Shown here: in pieces, positions 61,985 through 64,000 of the stretch
Layout of the letters: each line of letters opens with the position of its first letter
How positions within the stretch are numbered: the stretch's first letter is position 1
NCBI GenBank assembly: GCA_043763625.1
Contig: JAYULL010000061.1
Location: 124,001 to 188,000, forward strand
Length of the DNA: 64,000 nt
Direction: 5' to 3'
From: Rubrolithibacter sp043763625
GTDB lineage: Bacteria > Bacteroidota > Bacteroidia > Sphingobacteriales > Sphingobacteriaceae
Translations under genes and position numbers: made by a program
Notes under the pieces: model-generated
The model's database searches: none
What the model was told of the DNA's origin: nothing
Seen by the model: the letters and a program-made list of their open reading frames with translations, nothing else

Positions 61985-63106
61985 ATGAAACTCGAAACTA
62001 TCGCCATACATGCCGGAAATAAAAAAGACGAAGCAACTCGAGCAGCAATTCAACCCATCACACTTTCTACCACTTTTGAGCGGGGCGAAGACGGAAGTTA
62101 TCCGGGGGGCTTCGTGTACACCAGGGCAAGCAACCCAAACAGAGCTTCATTAGAAAATGTACTTGCACAACTGGAAGGAGGTGAAGATGCTTGCGCTTTT
62201 TCTTCGGGGAATGCGGCCGGCTCGGCGCTGTTTCAAGCTTTAGAATCCGGAAGTCATTTTATTGCTCCCGACGATATGTATCACGGCTTGCGTAATGCTC
62301 TGTTAAAGGTTTATGCCGGTATCTTTGAAGTTGATTTAGTGGATTTATCCGACTTAGAAAAAGTAAAACAAGCGATAAAGCATAATACCAAACTAATTTG
62401 GATAGAAACTCCGTCAAATCCCTTATTAAAAATTACTGATATAGAAGCAATTGTTGCTTTGGCGAAAGAAAATAATATCCTTGTTTGTTGCGATAACACC
62501 TTCGCAACGCCGATTTTTCAACGTCCTTTAAATCTAGGCGCAGATCTGGTAATGCATTCGTCCACGAAATATTTAGGGGGACATAGTGATGTATTAGGGG
62601 GAGCTTTGATTGCGAGAAAGAAAAACGAACTTTGGCAAAAGATCAGAAGAAACCAAGAGTTGTCCGGTGCGGTTCCATCTCCGTTCGATTGCTACCTAAC
62701 CGTTCGCGGAATAAAAACCTTACCGTATCGGATGCGAGGTCACGCAGAGAATGCAGAAAAACTTGCTCTATTTTTAGGCTGTCATCCTAAAGTTGAAGCT
62801 GTCTATTTTCCCGGAATCACTTCGCATCCCCTCCATGATGTGGCTGTAAGACAAATGAAAAGCTTTGGCGGAATGCTTTCATTTTTGGTAAAAGGCGGGG
62901 CTGAGGAAGCAAGAAAAGTTGCAAACTCCATGCGGATTTTTACGCAAGCAACGAGTTTGGGAGGAGTAGAAAGCCTGATTGAGCACCGCGCTTCCGTGGA
63001 AGGTCCGCTGACTAAAACACCGCCTAACTTGCTTCGAATTTCTGTAGGACTAGAAAATATTGAAGATTTAACTGATGACCTTGACCAAGCTTTGGCGCAA
63101 CTTTAA
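61985..63106 (+). CDS. cystathionine gamma-synthase-type PLP enzyme
   Basis: A 373-residue PLP-dependent transsulfuration enzyme. FVYTRASNPNRASLENVLAQL and the PLP-lysine motif SSTKYLGGHSDVLGG (Lys about 195) are typical, as is the C-terminal SLGGVESLIEHRAS. It catalyses replacement or elimination at the gamma carbon of activated homoserine or cystathionine; gamma-synthase (MetB) and gamma-lyase cannot be told apart by eye. It lies just upstream of a SAM riboswitch and a second enzyme of the same fold, so the pair probably makes homocysteine or methionine. Confidence 0.9.
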   Translation: MKLETIAIHAGNKKDEATRAAIQPITLSTTFERGEDGSYPGGFVYTRASNPNRASLENVLAQLEGGEDACAFSSGNAAGSALFQALESGSHFIAPDDMYHGLRNALLKVYAGIFEVDLVDLSDLEKVKQAIKHNTKLIWIETPSNPLLKITDIEAIVALAKENNILVCCDNTFATPIFQRPLNLGADLVMHSSTKYLGGHSDVLGGALIARKKNELWQKIRRNQELSGAVPSPFDCYLTVRGIKTLPYRMRGHAENAEKLALFLGCHPKVEAVYFPGITSHPLHDVAVRQMKSFGGMLSFLVKGGAEEARKVANSMRIFTQATSLGGVESLIEHRASVEGPLTKTPPNLLRISVGLENIEDLTDDLDQALAQL

Positions 63107-63135
63107 AATTATTTTCACTTTTTGCAAAATCCTTT

Positions 63136-63143
63136 TATATTTG
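63136..63143 (+). promoter_or_regulatory. -7 promoter element for the SAM-riboswitch leader
   Basis: TATATTTG matches TAnnTTTG exactly. A poor -33 box (ATTTTC region) lies at the expected distance. The start of transcription would be about 63148-63150, ahead of the riboswitch. Confidence 0.5.
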
Positions 63144-63195
63144 ACACAGTTTAAGCAGCGATGCTGAACCGTCAAATAACCCTTCCGGGAATTTG

Positions 63196-63299
63196 ATTTA
63201 TAAAGAAGTGGCGAGAGAACAGGCTTTATGACCCACTGGCAACCCCGGCGAAACGGAAGGTGCCAATTCCTGTCCGCAAACAAAGCGGAACATATAAAT
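63196..63299 (+). ncRNA. SAM riboswitch (S-box type) controlling metY
   Basis: Conserved core elements are in order: GAGAGAACAGGC, TGACCCACTGGCAACC, GGTGCCAATTCCTGTCC. The basal helix is ATTTATA (63196-63202) with TATAAAT (63293-63299). Inner stems are CCG/CGG around GCGAAA, and TCCGC (63273-63277) with GCGGA (63285-63289). Its 3' end is 11 bases before the ATG of a 30-codon ORF. Binding of SAM should lower expression of the methionine genes downstream. Confidence 0.85.
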
Positions 63300-63310
63300 T
63301 AAGTAAAATC

Positions 63311-63403
63311 ATGAAAAAAGTAACATTCGTTTCGCTGTCTGTATTACAGGCTAAATTTCGCTCATTTAAGAATTCTTACGATTCATTACACCTAATCACA
63401 TAA
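63311..63403 (+). CDS. 30-residue leader ORF between riboswitch and metY
   Basis: ATG 63311 to TAA 63401-63403 encodes MKKVTFVSLSVLQAKFRSFK and ten more residues. The start is 11 bases beyond the riboswitch, and the stop is 10 bases before the metY ATG. It could be a coupling or leader peptide that carries riboswitch control to metY. Protein function is not claimed. Short length means the ORF could also be chance. Confidence 0.5.
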   Translation: MKKVTFVSLSVLQAKFRSFKNSYDSLHLIT

Positions 63404-63413
63404 CCCTAGAATT

Positions 63414-64000
63414 ATGTCAACACAAAATTTAAAATTTGAAACACTGCAAATACATGCAGGCCAGGAAGCAGACCCTACTACAGGTTCAAGAGCTGTTCCT
63501 ATTTATCAAACAACTTCATACGTTTTTAAAAGTGCCGAGCATGGGGCCAATCTTTTTGCTTTAAAAGAATTCGGCAACATCTATACCCGAATTATGAACC
63601 CGACTACCGACGTTTTCGAAAAACGTATTGCGGCGTTAGAAGGCGGCGTTGCGGCGTTAGCGGTTGGTTCCGGTCAAGCTGCTCAACTACTTGCACTTCA
63701 CAACATTTTAGAAGTCGGTGATAATTTTGTAACCAGTAGTTCGCTCTACGGCGGAACTTATAATCAATTTAAAGTAACATTTAAGCGTTTGGGAATTGAA
63801 GCCCGCTTTGCAAACGTAGATGATATCAGCTCTTTCGAAAGCAAGATCGACGATAAAACAAAAGCTCTCTACGTAGAAACTATAGGCAACCCGGGATACA
63901 ACATTCCCGACTTTGAAAAACTTGCCGCTTTAGCCCGAAAACATGATTTACCTTTAATAGTTGACAATACTTTCGGTGCTGCCGGCTACCTGTTCAGGCC
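63414..64000 (+). CDS. metY: O-acetylhomoserine sulfhydrylase, 3' end outside window
   Basis: 195 codons are visible from ATG 63414. The product belongs to the MetY branch of PLP transsulfuration enzymes (LQIHAGQEADPTTGSRAVPIYQTTSYVFKS region, FGNIYTRIMNPTTDVFEKRIAAL, SSLYGGTYNQF, DNTFGAAGYL). It makes homocysteine from O-acetylhomoserine and sulfide, or uses O-acetylserine. The PLP lysine lies beyond the edge. It is preceded by a SAM riboswitch and a leader ORF, consistent with feedback from SAM. Confidence 0.92.
   Translation, partial: MSTQNLKFETLQIHAGQEADPTTGSRAVPIYQTTSYVFKSAEHGANLFALKEFGNIYTRIMNPTTDVFEKRIAALEGGVAALAVGSGQAAQLLALHNILEVGDNFVTSSSLYGGTYNQFKVTFKRLGIEARFANVDDISSFESKIDDKTKALYVETIGNPGYNIPDFEKLAALARKHDLPLIVDNTFGAAGYLFR

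Overview
The window is AT-rich DNA from a member of the Bacteroidota, most likely the Sphingobacteriales/Chitinophagales side. Signs are a type IX secretion plug protein (DUF5103 type), a full Bat operon with MoxR and DUF58, signal peptides ending in -AQ, -7 promoter elements of the TAnnTTTG type lying close to start codons, the futalosine route to menaquinone, SatD/DUF3307, a PVC-type cytochrome with DUF1080 proteins, and YpdA. No rRNA, tRNA, CRISPR array, transposase or prophage was recognised.

Layout. 1-4051 (minus): a tail-fibre/S74 chaperone protein, a two-TM protein, an outer-membrane barrel, and a hybrid histidine kinase cut by the window edge. 4253-10213: a secreted protein, a Sad-type aldehyde dehydrogenase, the SatD/DUF3307 pair behind a repeat-rich operator-like region, a GH32 fructan hydrolase and a small helical protein. 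10437-11446: a decayed Ca2+/H+ antiporter. 11781-20125 (minus): moxR-DUF58-orf-batA-batB-batC-batD-batE. 20252-22242: small genes including a doubly frameshifted VOC protein. 22530-24665: FUSC transporter. 24682-32240 (minus): a tightly packed uronate operon, uxuA-uxaC-MFS-DUF1080-PVC cytochrome. 32365-33732: a possible LacI-type remnant and a frameshifted GH43. 33746-42229: YdcF, DUF4397 lipoprotein, ABC-F ATPase, T9SS plug, PAP2 protein, and a radical SAM/TIGR03915 DNA-repair pair. 42392-49702: TonB-like protein and a giant alpha-2-macroglobulin broken by one in-frame TAG. 49668-49932: a tandem duplication with two perfect hairpins. 49915-58028: Ada-like methyltransferase, YpdA, baeRF-type ribosome hibernation factor, aroQ, xerD, prmC, ribD. 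58197-61931: dihaem cytochrome c and mqnE-phosphatase-mqnA. 61985-64000: cystathionine gamma-synthase-type enzyme, a SAM riboswitch, a 30-codon leader ORF, and metY running off the end.

The main surprises are dispersed repeats. One pair of repeat families seen between genes also lies inside the prmC reading frame and is translated. A perfect 33-bp hairpin repeat sits in a tandem duplication that preserves a second, orphan copy of the alpha-2-macroglobulin signal-peptide start. Another surprise is the SAM riboswitch, which directly abuts a short leader ORF rather than metY. At least five genes are disrupted by single-base events (cax, VOC, GH43, alpha-2-macroglobulin, a small lipoprotein). This means either real gene decay or residual assembly error; raw reads would tell which.
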